Assembly: GCF_027744825.2 (NCBI RefSeq)
Contig: NW_026527084.1
Location: forward strand, 156,349 to 220,348
Direction: 5' to 3'
Source: Synchiropus splendidus
Taxonomy: Eukaryota > Chordata > Actinopteri > Syngnathiformes > Callionymidae
DNA: 64,000 nucleotides
A program made the translations under genes and the position numbers. Each line of letters begins with the position of its first letter. Positions within the stretch are counted from its first letter, which is position 1. This document shows, piece after piece, positions 49,601 to 61,658 of the stretch. The notes beneath the pieces are model-generated. The model did not search any database, was not told the origin of the DNA, and was given only the letters and a program-made list of their open reading frames with translations.

Positions 49601-50757
49601 GAAATTTTAACCTCCCACTATAGCAGAAAGGGTCTTTCTAGTAGTTGCACATCAAATCTAAACTGTCTGAAGTGTTTTTCCAAAGTTATCAACACTTTTA
49701 TGTTTGGCGTTCCGAAACCCACCTTATCTCAGGCTGAAAAGCGTTTTTACGCATTGTGCCATAACTTTTCAGGGAAGCTTCAGAACATGAAATTTTAACC
49801 TCCCACTATAGCAGAAAGGGTCTTTCTTGTAGGTGCACATCAAATCTAAGCTGTCTGAAGTGTTTTTCGAAAGTTATCAACACTTTTATGTTTGGCGTTC
49901 CGAAACCCACCTTATCTCAGGCTGAAAAGCGTTTTTGTGCATTGTGCCATAACTTTTCAGGGAAGCTTCAGAACATGAAATTTTAACCTCCCACTATAGC
50001 AGAAAGGGTCTTTCTAGTAGTTGCACATCAAATCTAAACTGTCTGAAGTGTTTTTCCAAAGTTATTAACACTTTTATGTTTGGCGTTCCGAAACCCACCT
50101 TATCTCAGGCTGAAAAGCGTTTTTGTGCATTGTGCCATAACTTTTCAGGGAAGCTTCAGAACATGAAATTTTAACCTCCCACTATAGCAGAAAGGGTCTT
50201 TCTAGTAGTTGCACATCAAATCTAAACTGTCTGAAGTGTTTTTCCAAAGTTATTAACACTTTTATGTTTGGCGTTCCGAAACCCACCTTATCTCAGGCTG
50301 AAAAGCGTTTTTACGCATTGTGCCATAACTTTTCAGGGAAGCTTCAGAACATGAAATTTTAACCTCCCACTATAGCAGAAAGGGTCTTTCTAGTAGGTGC
50401 ACATCAAATCTAAGCTCTCTGAAGTGTTTTTCGAAAGTTATCAACACTTTTATGTTTGGCGTTCCGAAACCCACCTTATCTCAGGCTGAAAAGCGTTTTT
50501 GTGCATTGTGCCATAACTTTTCAGGAAAGCTTCAGAACATGAAATTTTAACCTCCCACTATAGCAGAAAGGGTCTTTCTAGTAGTTGCACATCAAATCTA
50601 AACTGTCTGAAGTGTTTTTCCAAAGTTATTAACACTTTTATGTTTGGCGTTCCGAAACCCACCTTATCTCAGGCTGAAAAGCGTTTTTGTGCATTGTGCC
50701 ATAACTTTTCAGGGAAGCTTCAGAACATGAAATTTTAACCTCCCACTATAGCAGAAA
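46622..50757. repeat. Right-domain monomers with modules 1-3-8-4-6-4-6-5-1-3 and 5-1-3-1-3-4-6-4-1-2
   Basis: Twenty-two monomers: 4-1-3-8-4-6-4-6-5-1-3-1-3-4-6-4-1-2-4-(4/1)-3-4. With the 1-2 just upstream (46246) the first part is the 13-monomer order 1-2-4-1-3-8-4-6-4-6-5-1-3, which recurs inside both 19-monomer units downstream. The later part matches 59964 onward, 60 monomers away, including the A145 type 4. The 4/1 hybrid is at 50194. Private changes are CTAATCTC near 48973 and CTTGTAGG near 49828. Confidence 0.8.
47186..47373. repeat. Representative type 8 monomer
   Basis: Type 8 carries T16, A33, G36, G52, C61, GT and A145, a combination that looks like a type 4/6 start joined to a type 2/3 body. 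It occurs at 19929, 47186, 54894 and 58465. The last three sit in the same position of a recurring 13-monomer order, so they are copies of one recombinant carried along by block duplication. Confidence 0.85.
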
Positions 50758-51697
50758 GGGTCTTTCTAGTAGTTGCACATCAAATCTAAACTGTCTGAAG
50801 TGTTTTTCCAAAGTTATCAACACTTTTATGTTTGGCGTTCCGAAACCCACCTTATCTCAGGCTGAAAAGCGTTTTTGTGCATTGTGCCATAACTTTTCAG
50901 GGAAGCTTCAGAACATGAAATTTTAACCTCCCACTATAGCAGAAAGGGTCTTTCTAGTAGTTGCACATCAAATCTAAACTGTCTGAAGTGTTTTTCCAAA
51001 GTTATTAACACTTTTATGTTTGGCGTTCCGAAACCCACCTTATCTCAGGCTGAAAAGCGTTTTTGTGCATTGTGCCATAACTTTTCAGGGAAGCTTCAGA
51101 ACATGAAATTTTAACCTCCCACTATAGCAGAAAGGGTCTTTCTAGTAGTTGCACATCAAATCTAAACTGTCTGAAGTGTTTTTCCAAAGTTATCAACACT
51201 TTTATGTTTGGCGTTCCGAAACCCACCTTATCTCAGGCTGAAAAGCGTTTTTACGCATTGTGCCATAACTTTTCAGGGAAGCTTCAGAACATGAAATTTT
51301 AACCTCCCACTATAGCAGAAAGGGTCTTTCTAGTAGGTGCACATCAAATCTAAGCTGTCTGAAGTGTTTTTCCAAAGTTATCAACACTTTTATGTTTGGC
51401 GTTCCGAAACCCACCTTATCTCAGGCTGAAAAGCGTTTTTGTGCATTGTGCCATAACTTTTCAGGGAAGCTTCAGAACATGAAATTTTAACCTCCCACTA
51501 TAGCAGAAAGGGTCTTTCTAGTAGTTGCACATCAAATCTAAACTGTCTGAAGTGTTTTTCCAAAGTTATTAACACTTTTATGTTTGGCGTTCCGAAACCC
51601 ACCTTATCTCAGGCTGAAAAGCGTTTTTGTGCATTGTGCCATAACTTTTCAGGGAAGCTTCAGAACATGAAATTTTAACCTCCCACTATAGCAGAAA
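50758..51697. repeat. 5-monomer tandem unit, copy 1
   Basis: Order 6-4-1-2-4, 940 bp. Its type 2 monomer (51322) has C52 in place of G52. The same variant recurs exactly 940 bp later. Confidence 0.85.
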
Positions 51698-52637
51698 GGG
51701 TCTTTCTAGTAGTTGCACATCAAATCTAAACTGTCTGAAGTGTTTTTCCAAAGTTATCAACACTTTTATGTTTGGCGTTCCGAAACCCACCTTATCTCAG
51801 GCTGAAAAGCGTTTTTGTGCATTGTGCCATAACTTTTCAGGGAAGCTTCAGAACATGAAATTTTAACCTCCCACTATAGCAGAAAGGGTCTTTCTAGTAG
51901 TTGCACATCAAATCTAAACTGTCTGAAGTGTTTTTCCAAAGTTATTAACACTTTTATGTTTGGCGTTCCGAAACCCACCTTATCTCAGGCTGAAAAGCGT
52001 TTTTGTGCATTGTGCCATAACTTTTCAGGGAAGCTTCAGAACATGAAATTTTAACCTCCCACTATAGCAGAAAGGGTCTTTCTAGTAGTTGCACATCAAA
52101 TCTAAACTGTCTGAAGTGTTTTTCCAAAGTTATCAACACTTTTATGTTTGGCGTTCCGAAACCCACCTTATCTCAGGCTGAAAAGCGTTTTTACGCATTG
52201 TGCCATAACTTTTCAGGGAAGCTTCAGAACATGAAATTTTAACCTCCCACTATAGCAGAAAGGGTCTTTCTAGTAGGTGCACATCAAATCTAAGCTGTCT
52301 GAAGTGTTTTTCCAAAGTTATCAACACTTTTATGTTTGGCGTTCCGAAACCCACCTTATCTCAGGCTGAAAAGCGTTTTTGTGCATTGTGCCATAACTTT
52401 TCAGGGAAGCTTCAGAACATGAAATTTTAACCTCCCACTATAGCAGAAAGGGTCTTTCTAGTAGTTGCACATCAAATCTAAACTGTCTGAAGTGTTTTTC
52501 CAAAGTTATTAACACTTTTATGTTTGGCGTTCCGAAACCCACCTTATCTCAGGCTGAAAAGCGTTTTTGTGCATTGTGCCATAACTTTTCAGGGAAGCTT
52601 CAGAACATGAAATTTTAACCTCCCACTATAGCAGAAA
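51698..52637. repeat. 5-monomer tandem unit, copy 2
   Basis: Order 6-4-1-2-4 with the C52 type 2 variant at 52262. I saw no difference from copy 1 by eye. The C52 type 2 form appears elsewhere only in the last partial monomer at 63914. Confidence 0.85.
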
Positions 52638-52825
52638 GGGTCTTTCTAGTAGTTGCACATCAAATCTAAACTGTCTGAAGTGTTTTTCCAAAGTTATTAA
52701 CACTTTTATGTTTGGCGTTCCGAAACCCACCTTATCTCAGGCTGAAAAGCGTTTTTACGCATTGTGCCATAACTTTTCAGGGAAGCTTCAGAACATGAAA
52801 TTTTAACCTCCCACTATAGCAGAAA
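52638..52825. repeat. 4/1 hybrid monomer
   Basis: This copy has T61 of type 4 and AC120-121 of type 1, like those at 16733, 50194 and 62787. The crossover must lie between sites 61 and 120. It is followed by a G16 monomer, as true type 1 copies are. Confidence 0.8.
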
Positions 52826-55800
52826 GGGTCTTTCTAGTAGGTGCACATCAAATCTAAACTGTCTGAAGTGTTTTTCCAAAGTTATTAACACTTTTATGTT
52901 TGGCGTTCCGAAACCCACCTTATCTCAGGCTGAAAAGCGTTTTTGTGCATTGTGCCATAACTTTTCAGGGAAGCTTCAGAACATGAAATTTTAACCTCCC
53001 ACTATAGCAGAAAGGGTCTTTCTAGTAGTTGCACATCAAATCTAAACTGTCTGAAGTGTTTTTCCAAAGTTATCAACACTTTTATGTTTGGCGTTCCGAA
53101 ACCCACCTTATCTCAGGCTGAAAAGCATTTTTGTGCATTGTGCCATAACTTTTCAGGGAAGCTTCAGAACATGAAATTTTAACCTCCCACTATAGCAGAA
53201 AGGGTCTTTCTAGTAGTTGCACATCAAATCTAAGCTGTCTGAAGTGTTTTTCAAAAGTTATCAACACTTTTATGTTTGGCGTTCCGAAACCCACCTTATC
53301 TCAGGCTGAAAAGCGTTTTTGTGCATTGTGCCATAACTTTTCAGGAAAGCTTCAGAACATGAAATTTTAACCTCCCACTATAGCAGAAAGGGTCTTTCTA
53401 GTAGTTGCACATCAAATCTAAACTGTCTGAAGTGTTTTTCCAAAGTTATCAACACTTTTATGTTTGGCGTTCCGAAACCCACCTTATCTCAGGCTGAAAA
53501 GCGTTTTTACGCATTGTGCCATAACTTTTCAGGGAAGCTTCAGAACATGAAATTTTAACCTCCCACTATAGCAGAAAGGGTCTTTCTAGTAGGTGCACAT
53601 CAAATCTAAGCTGTCTGAAGTGTTTTTCGAAAGTTATCAACACTTTTATGTTTGGCGTTCCGAAACCCACCTTATCTCAGGCTGAAAAGCGTTTTTGTGC
53701 ATTGTGCCATAACTTTTCAGGGAAGCTTCAGAACATGAAATTTTAACCTCCCACTATAGCAGAAAGGGTCTTTCTAGTAGTTGCACATCAAATCTAAACT
53801 GTCTGAAGTGTTTTTCCAAAGTTATCAACACTTTTATGTTTGGCGTTCCGAAACCCACCTTATCTCAGGCTGAAAAGCGTTTTTGTGCATTGTGCCATAA
53901 CTTTTCAGGGAAGCTTCAGAACATGAAATTTTAACCTCCCACTATAGCAGAAAGGGTCTTTCTAGTAGTTGCACATCAAATCTAAACTGTCTGAAGTGTT
54001 TTTCCAAAGTTATCAACACTTTTATGTTTGGCGTTCCGAAACCCACCTTATCTCAGGCTGAAAAGCGTTTTTACGCATTGTGCCATAACTTTTCAGGGAA
54101 GCTTCAGAACATGAAATTTTAACCTCCCACTATAGCAGAAAGGGTCTTTCTAGTAGGTGCACATCAAATCTAAGCTGTCTGAAGTGTTTTTCGAAAGTTA
54201 TCAACACTTTTATGTTTGGCGTTCCGAAACCCACCTTATCTCAGGCTGAAAAGCGTTTTTGTGCATTGTGCCATAACTTTTCAGGGAAGCTTCAGAACAT
54301 GAAATTTTAACCTCCCACTATAGCAGAAAGGGTCTTTCTAGTAGTTGCACATCAAATCTAAACTGTCTGAAGTGTTTTTCCAAAGTTATTAACACTTTTA
54401 TGTTTGGCGTTCCGAAACCCACCTTATCTCAGGCTGAAAAGCGTTTTTGTGCATTGTGCCATAACTTTTCAGGGAAGCTTCAGAACATGAAATTTTAACC
54501 TCCCACTATAGCAGAAAGGGTCTTTCTAGTAGTTGCACATCAAATCTAAACTGTCTGAAGTGTTTTTCCAAAGTTATCAACACTTTTATGTTTGGCGTTC
54601 CGAAACCCACCTTATCTCAGGCTGAAAAGCGTTTTTACGCATTGTGCCATAACTTTTCAGGGAAGCTTCAGAACATGAAATTTTAACCTCCCACTATAGC
54701 AGAAAGGGTCTTTCTAGTAGGTGCACATCAAATCTAAGCTCTCTGAAGTGTTTTTCGAAAGTTATCAACACTTTTATGTTTGGCGTTCCGAAACCCACCT
54801 TATCTCAGGCTGAAAAGCGTTTTTGTGCATTGTGCCATAACTTTTCAGGAAAGCTTCAGAACATGAAATTTTAACCTCCCACTATAGCAGAAAGGGTCTT
54901 TCTAGTAGTTGCACATCAAATCTAAACTGTCTGAAGTGTTTTTCGAAAGTTATCAACACTTTTATGTTTGGCGTTCCGAAACCCACCTTATCTCAGGCTG
55001 AAAAGCGTTTTTGTGCATTGTGCCATAACTTTTCAGGAAAGCTTCAGAACATGAAATTTTAACCTCCCACTATAGCAGAAAGGGTCTTTCTAGTAGTTGC
55101 ACATCAAATCTAAACTGTCTGAAGTGTTTTTCCAAAGTTATTAACACTTTTATGTTTGGCGTTCCGAAACCCACCTTATCTCAGGCTGAAAAGCGTTTTT
55201 GTGCATTGTGCCATAACTTTTCAGGGAAGCTTCAGAACATGAAATTTTAACCTCCCACTATAGCAGAAAGGGTCTTTCTAGTAGTTGCACATCAAATCTA
55301 AACTGTCTGAAGTGTTTTTCCAAAGTTATCAACACTTTTATGTTTGGCGTTCCGAAACCCACCTTATCTCAGGCTGAAAAGCGTTTTTGTGCATTGTGCC
55401 ATAACTTTTCAGGGAAGCTTCAGAACATGAAATTTTAACCTCCCACTATAGCAGAAAGGGTCTTTCTAGTAGTTGCACATCAAATCTAAACTGTCTGAAG
55501 TGTTTTTCCAAAGTTATTAACACTTTTATGTTTGGCGTTCCGAAACCCACCTTATCTCAGGCTGAAAAGCGTTTTTGTGCATTGTGCCATAACTTTTCAG
55601 GGAAGCTTCAGAACATGAAATTTTAACCTCCCACTATAGCAGAAAGGGTCTTTCTAGTAGTTGCACATCAAATCTAAACTGTCTGAAGTGTTTTTCCAAA
55701 GTTATCAACACTTTTATGTTTGGCGTTCCGAAACCCACCTTATCTCAGGCTGAAAAGCGTTTTTGTGCATTGTGCCATAACTTTTCAGGGAAGCTTCAGA

Positions 55801-56397
55801 ACATGAAATTTTAACCTCCCACTATAGCAGAAAGGGTCTTTCTAGTAGTTGCACATCAAATCTAAGCTGTCTGAAGTGTTTTTCAAAAGTTATCAACACT
55901 TTTATGTTTGGCGTTCCGAAACCCACCTTATCTCAGGCTGAAAAGCGTTTTTGTGCATTGTGCCATAACTTTTCAGGAAAGCTTCAGAACATGAAATTTT
56001 AACCTCCCACTATAGCAGAAAGGGTCTTTCTAGTAGTTGCACATCAAATCTAAACTGTCTGAAGTGTTTTTCCAAAGTTATCAACACTTTTATGTTTGGC
56101 GTTCCGAAACCCACCTTATCTCAGGCTGAAAAGCGTTTTTACGCATTGTGCCATAACTTTTCAGGGAAGCTTCAGAACATGAAATTTTAACCTCCCACTA
56201 TAGCAGAAAGGGTCTTTCTAGTAGGTGCACATCAAATCTAAGCTCTCTGAAGTGTTTTTCGAAAGTTATCAACACTTTTATGTTTGGCGTTCCGAAACCC
56301 ACCTTATCTCAGGCTGAAAAGCGTTTTTGTGCATTGTGCCATAACTTTTCAGGAAAGCTTCAGAACATGAAATTTTAACCTCCCACTATAGCAGAAA
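52826..56397. repeat. 19-monomer higher-order unit, copy 1
   Basis: Order 4-6-5-1-2-6-1-2-4-1-3-8-4-6-4-6-5-1-3, 3572 bp, starting with a G16 type 4. The next 19 monomers have the identical order. A private AGCATTT near 53127 distinguishes this copy. It contains the 13-monomer order 1-2-4-1-3-8-4-6-4-6-5-1-3 also seen at 46246-48689. This is the longest perfect monomer-order tandem in the window. Confidence 0.88.
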
Positions 56398-59300
56398 GGG
56401 TCTTTCTAGTAGGTGCACATCAAATCTAAACTGTCTGAAGTGTTTTTCCAAAGTTATTAACACTTTTATGTTTGGCGTTCCGAAACCCACCTTATCTCAG
56501 GCTGAAAAGCGTTTTTGTGCATTGTGCCATAACTTTTCAGGGAAGCTTCAGAACATGAAATTTTAACCTCCCACTATAGCAGAAAGGGTCTTTCTAGTAG
56601 TTGCACATCAAATCTAAACTGTCTGAAGTGTTTTTCCAAAGTTATCAACACTTTTATGTTTGGCGTTCCGAAACCCACCTTATCTCAGGCTGAAAAGCGT
56701 TTTTGTGCATTGTGCCATAACTTTTCAGGGAAGCTTCAGAACATGAAATTTTAACCTCCCACTATAGCAGAAAGGGTCTTTCTAGTAGTTGCACATCAAA
56801 TCTAAGCTGTCTGAAGTGTTTTTCAAAAGTTATCAACACTTTTATGTTTGGCGTTCCGAAACCCACCTTATCTCAGGCTGAAAAGCGTTTTTGTGCATTG
56901 TGCCATAACTTTTCAGGAAAGCTTCAGAACATGAAATTTTAACCTCCCACTATAGCAGAAAGGGTCTTTCTAGTAGTTGCACATCAAATCTAAACTGTCT
57001 GAAGTGTTTTTCCAAAGTTATCAACACTTTTATGTTTGGCGTTCCGAAACCCACCTTATCTCAGGCTGAAAAGCGTTTTTACGCATTGTGCCATAACTTT
57101 TCAGGGAAGCTTCAGAACATGAAATTTTAACCTCCCACTATAGCAGAAAGGGTCTTTCTAGTAGGTGCACATCAAATCTAAGCTGTCTGAAGTGTTTTTC
57201 GAAAGTTATCAACACTTTTATGTTTGGCGTTCCGAAACCCACCTTATCTCAGGCTGAAAAGCGTTTTTGTGCATTGTGCCATAACTTTTCAGGGAAGCTT
57301 CAGAACATGAAATTTTAACCTCCCACTATAGCAGAAAGGGTCTTTCTAGTAGTTGCACATCAAATCTAAACTGTCTGAAGTGTTTTTCCAAAGTTATCAA
57401 CACTTTTATGTTTGGCGTTCCGAAACCCACCTTATCTCAGGCTGAAAAGCGTTTTTGTGCATTGTGCCATAACTTTTCAGGGAAGCTTCAGAACATGAAA
57501 TTTTAACCTCCCACTATAGCAGAAAGGGTCTTTCTAGTAGTTGCACATCAAATCTAAACTGTCTGAAGTGTTTTTCCAAAGTTATCAACACTTTTATGTT
57601 TGGCGTTCCGAAACCCACCTTATCTCAGGCTGAAAAGCGTTTTTACGCATTGTGCCATAACTTTTCAGGGAAGCTTCAGAACATGAAATTTTAACCTCCC
57701 ACTATAGCAGAAAGGGTCTTTCTAGTAGGTGCACATCAAATCTAAGCTGTCTGAAGTGTTTTTCGAAAGTTATCAACACTTTTATGTTTGGCGTTCCGAA
57801 ACCCACCTTATCTCAGGCTGAAAAGCGTTTTTGTGCATTGTGCCATAACTTTTCAGGGAAGCTTCAGAACATGAAATTTTAACCTCCCACTATAGCAGAA
57901 AGGGTCTTTCTAGTAGTTGCACATCAAATCTAAACTGTCTGAAGTGTTTTTCCAAAGTTATTAACACTTTTATGTTTGGCGTTCCGAAACCCACCTTATC
58001 TCAGGCTGAAAAGCGTTTTTGTGCATTGTGCCATAACTTTTCAGGGAAGCTTCAGAACATGAAATTTTAACCTCCCACTATAGCAGAAAGGGTCTTTCTA
58101 GTAGTTGCACATCAAATCTAAACTGTCTGAAGTGTTTTTCCAAAGTTATCAACACTTTTATGTTTGGCGTTCCGAAACCCACCTTATCTCAGGCTGAAAA
58201 GCGTTTTTACGCATTGTGCCATAACTTTTCAGGGAAGCTTCAGAACATGAAATTTTAACCTCCCACTATAGCAGAAAGGGTCTTTCTAGTAGGTGCACAT
58301 CAAATCTAAGCTCTCTGAAGTGTTTTTCGAAAGTTATCAACACTTTTATGTTTGGCGTTCCGAAACCCACCTTATCTCAGGCTGAAAAGCGTTTTTGTGC
58401 ATTGTGCCATAACTTTTCAGGAAGCTTCAGAACATGAAATTTTAACCTCCCACTATAGCAGAAAGGGTCTTTCTAGTAGTTGCACATCAAATCTAAACTG
58501 TCTGAAGTGTTTTTCGAAAGTTATCAACACTTTTATGTTTGGCGTTCCGAAACCCACCTTATCTCAGGCTGAAAAGCGTTTTTGTGCATTGTGCCATAAC
58601 TTTTCAGGAAAGCTTCAGAACATGAAATTTTAACCTCCCACTATAGCAGAAAGGGTCTTTCTAGTAGTTGCACATCAAATCTAAACTGTCTGAAGTGTTT
58701 TTCCAAAGTTATTAACACTTTTATGTTTGGCGTTCCGAAACCCACCTTATCTCAGGCTGAAAAGCGTTTTTGTGCATTGTGCCATAACTTTTCAGGGAAG
58801 CTTCAGAACATGAAATTTTAACCTCCCACTATAGCAGAAAGGGTCTTTCTAGTAGTTGCACATCAAATCTAAACTGTCTGAAGTGTTTTTCCAAAGTTAT
58901 CAACACTTTTATGTTTGGCGTTCCGAAACCCACCTTATCTCAGGCTGAAAAGCGTTTTTGTGCATTGTGCCATAACTTTTCAGGGAAGCTTCAGAACATG
59001 AAATTTTAACCTCCCACTATAGCAGAAAGGGTCTTTCTAGTAGTTGCACATCAAATCTAAACTGTCTGAAGTGTTTTCCAAAGTTATTAACACTTTTATG
59101 TTTGGCGTTCCGAAACCCACCTTATCTCAGGCTGAAAAGCGTTTTTGTGCATTGTGCCATAACTTTTCAGGGAAGCTTCAGAACATGAAATTTTAACCTC
59201 CCACTATAGCAGAAAGGGTCTTTCTAGTAGTTGCACATCAAATCTAACTGTCTGAAGTGTTTTTCCAAAGTTATCAACACTTTTATGTTTGGCGTTCCGA

Positions 59301-59963
59301 AACCCACCTTATCTCAGGCTGAAAAGCGTTTTTGTGCATTGTGCCATAACTTTTCAGGGAAGCTTCAGAACATGAAATTTTAACCTCCCACTATAGCAGA
59401 AAGGGTCTTTCTAGTAGTTGCACATCAAATCTAAGCTGTCTGAAGTGTTTTTCAAAGTTATCAACACTTTATGTTTGGCGTTCCGAAACCCACCTTATCT
59501 CAGGCTGAAAAGCGTTTTTGTGCATTGTGCCATAACTTTTCAGGAAAGCTTCAGAACATGAAATTTTAACCTCCCACTATAGCAGAAAGGGTCTTTCTAG
59601 TAGTTGCACATCAAATCTAAACTGTCTGAAGTGTTTTTCCAAAGTTATCAACACTTTTATGTTTGGCGTTCCGAAACCCACCTTATCTCAGGCTGAAAAG
59701 CGTTTTTACGCATTGTGCCATAACTTTTCAGGGAAGCTTCAGAACATGAAATTTTAACCTCCCACTATAGCAGAAAGGGTCTTTCTAGTAGGTGCACATC
59801 AAATCTAAGCTCTCTGAAGTGTTTTTCGAAAGTTATCAACACTTTTATGTTTGCGTTCCGAAACCCACCTTATCTCAGGCTGAAAAGCGTTTTTGTGCAT
59901 TGTGCCATAACTTTTCAGGAAAGCTTCAGAACATGAAATTTTAACCTCCCACTATAGCAGAAA
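56398..59963. repeat. 19-monomer higher-order unit, copy 2
   Basis: Same 19-type order as 52826-56397 but 3566 bp, because six single-base losses fall in its last nine monomers (near 58421, 59075, 59247, 59453, 59469 and 59853). It begins with a G16 type 4 directly after a type 3. Elsewhere that form follows type 1, so 56398 is the visible duplication junction. Confidence 0.87.
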
Positions 59964-60675
59964 GGGTCTTTCTAGTAGTTGCACATCAAATCTAAACTGT
60001 CTGAAGTGTTTTTCCAAAGTTATCAACACTTTTATGTTTGGCGTTCCGAACCCACCTTATCTCAGGCTGAAAAGCGTTTTTACGCATTGTGCCATAACTT
60101 TTCAGGGAAGCTTCAGAACATGAAATTTTAACCTCCCACTATAGCAGAAAGGGTCTTTCTAGTAGGTGCACATCAAATCTAATCTAAGCTCTCTGAAGTG
60201 TTTTTCGAAAGTTATCAACACTTTTATGTTTGGCGTTCCGAAACCCACCTTATCTCAGGCTGAAAAGCGTTTTTGTGCATTGTGCCATAACTTTTCAGGA
60301 AAGCTTCAGAACATGAAATTTTAACCTCCCACTATAGCAGAAAGGGTCTTTCTAGTAGTTGCACATCAAATCTAAACTGTCTGAAGTGTTTTTCCAAAGT
60401 TATTAACACTTTTATGTTTGGCGTTCCGAAACCCACCTTATCTCAGGCTGAAAAGCGTTTTTGTGCATTGTGCCATAACTTTTCAGGGAAGCTTCAGAAC
60501 ATGAAATTTTAACCTCCCACTATAGCAGAAAGGGTCTTTCTAGTAGTTGCACATCAAATCTAAACTGTCTGAAGTGTTTTTCCAAAGTTATCAACACTTT
60601 TATGTTTGGCGTTCCGAAACCCACCTTATCTCAGGCTGAAAAGCGTTTTTGTGCATTGTGCCATAACTTTTCAGG
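58421..60675. other. Indel cluster in otherwise phase-perfect array
   Basis: Eight single-base losses and one 5 bp gain occur within about 2.3 kb, against three losses in the preceding 58 kb. Losses are in GGAAAGC or GGGAAGC (58421, 60674), the T-run of GTGTTTTTCC (about 59075), AAACT (about 59247), CAAAAG (about 59453), CTTTTATG (about 59469), TTTGGCG (about 59853) and GAAACCC (about 60050). All can be read as run shortening by one. This pattern is typical of long-read consensus error at low coverage, but real decay cannot be excluded. Confidence 0.8.
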
Positions 60676-61282
60676 AAGCTTCAGAACATGAAATTTTAAC
60701 CTCCCACTATAGCAGAAAGGGTCTTTCTAGTAGTTGCACATCAAATCTAAACTGTCTGAAGTGTTTTTCCAAAGTTATTAACACTTTTATGTTTGGCGTT
60801 CCGAAACCCACCTTATCTCAGGCTGAAAAGCGTTTTTGTGCATTGTGCCATAACTTTTCAGGAAAGCTTCAGAACATGAAATTTTAACCTCCCACTATAG
60901 CAGAAAGGGTCTTTCTAGTAGTTGCACATCAAATCTAAACTGTCTGAAGTGTTTTTCCAAAGTTATCAACACTTTTATGTTTGGCGTTCCGAAACCCACC
61001 TTATCTCAGGCTGAAAAGCGTTTTTACGCATTGTGCCATAACTTTTCAGGGAAGCTTCAGAACATGAAATTTTAACCTCCCACTATAGCAGAAAGGGTCT
61101 TTCTAGTAGGTGCACATCAAATCTAAGCTGTCTGAAGTGTTTTTCGAAAGTTATCAACACTTTTATGTTTGGCGTTCCGAAACCCACCTTATCTCAGGCT
61201 GAAAAGCGTTTTTGTGCATTGTGCCATAACTTTTCAGGGAAGCTTCAGAACATGAAATTTTAACCTCCCACTATAGCAGAAA
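59403..61282. repeat. Right-domain 10-monomer module, last copy
   Basis: Order 5-1-3-1-3-4-6-4-1-2, the same as at 36658, 38914, 43050 and 48126. Its first three monomers overlap the end of the 19-monomer unit. It contains a 5 bp gain and several single-base losses, so monomer lengths here are 186-193 bp. Confidence 0.8.
60176..60185. repeat. 5 bp tandem duplication AATCT
   Basis: The usual CAAATCTAAGC reads CAAATCTAATCTAAGC, an extra AATCT. This is the only insertion I found in the window. It makes the monomer at 60151 193 bp long. Confidence 0.9.
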
Positions 61283-61658
61283 GGGTCTTTCTAGTAGTTG
61301 CACATCAAATCTAAACTGTCTGAAGTGTTTTTCCAAAGTTATTAACACTTTTATGTTTGGCGTTCCGAAACCCACCTTATCTCAGGCTGAAAAGCGTTTT
61401 TGTGCATTGTGCCATAACTTTTCAGGGAAGCTTCAGAACATGAAATTTTAACCTCCCACTATAGCAGAAAGGGTCTTTCTAGTAGTTGCACATCAAATCT
61501 AAACTGTCTGAAGTGTTTTTCCAAAGTTATTAACACTTTTATGTTTGGCGTTCCGAAACCCACCTTATCTCAGGCTGAAAAGCGTTTTTGTGCATTGTGC
61601 CATAACTTTTCAGGAAAGCTTCAGAACATGAAATTTTAACCTCCCACTATAGCAGAAA
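60344..61658. repeat. 7-monomer tandem unit, copy 1
   Basis: Order 4-6-4-1-2-4-4, with A145 on the third and seventh monomers. The following copy starts at 61659. The unit seems inserted relative to 48690-50193, which has the same flanking order without this extra block. Confidence 0.78.
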
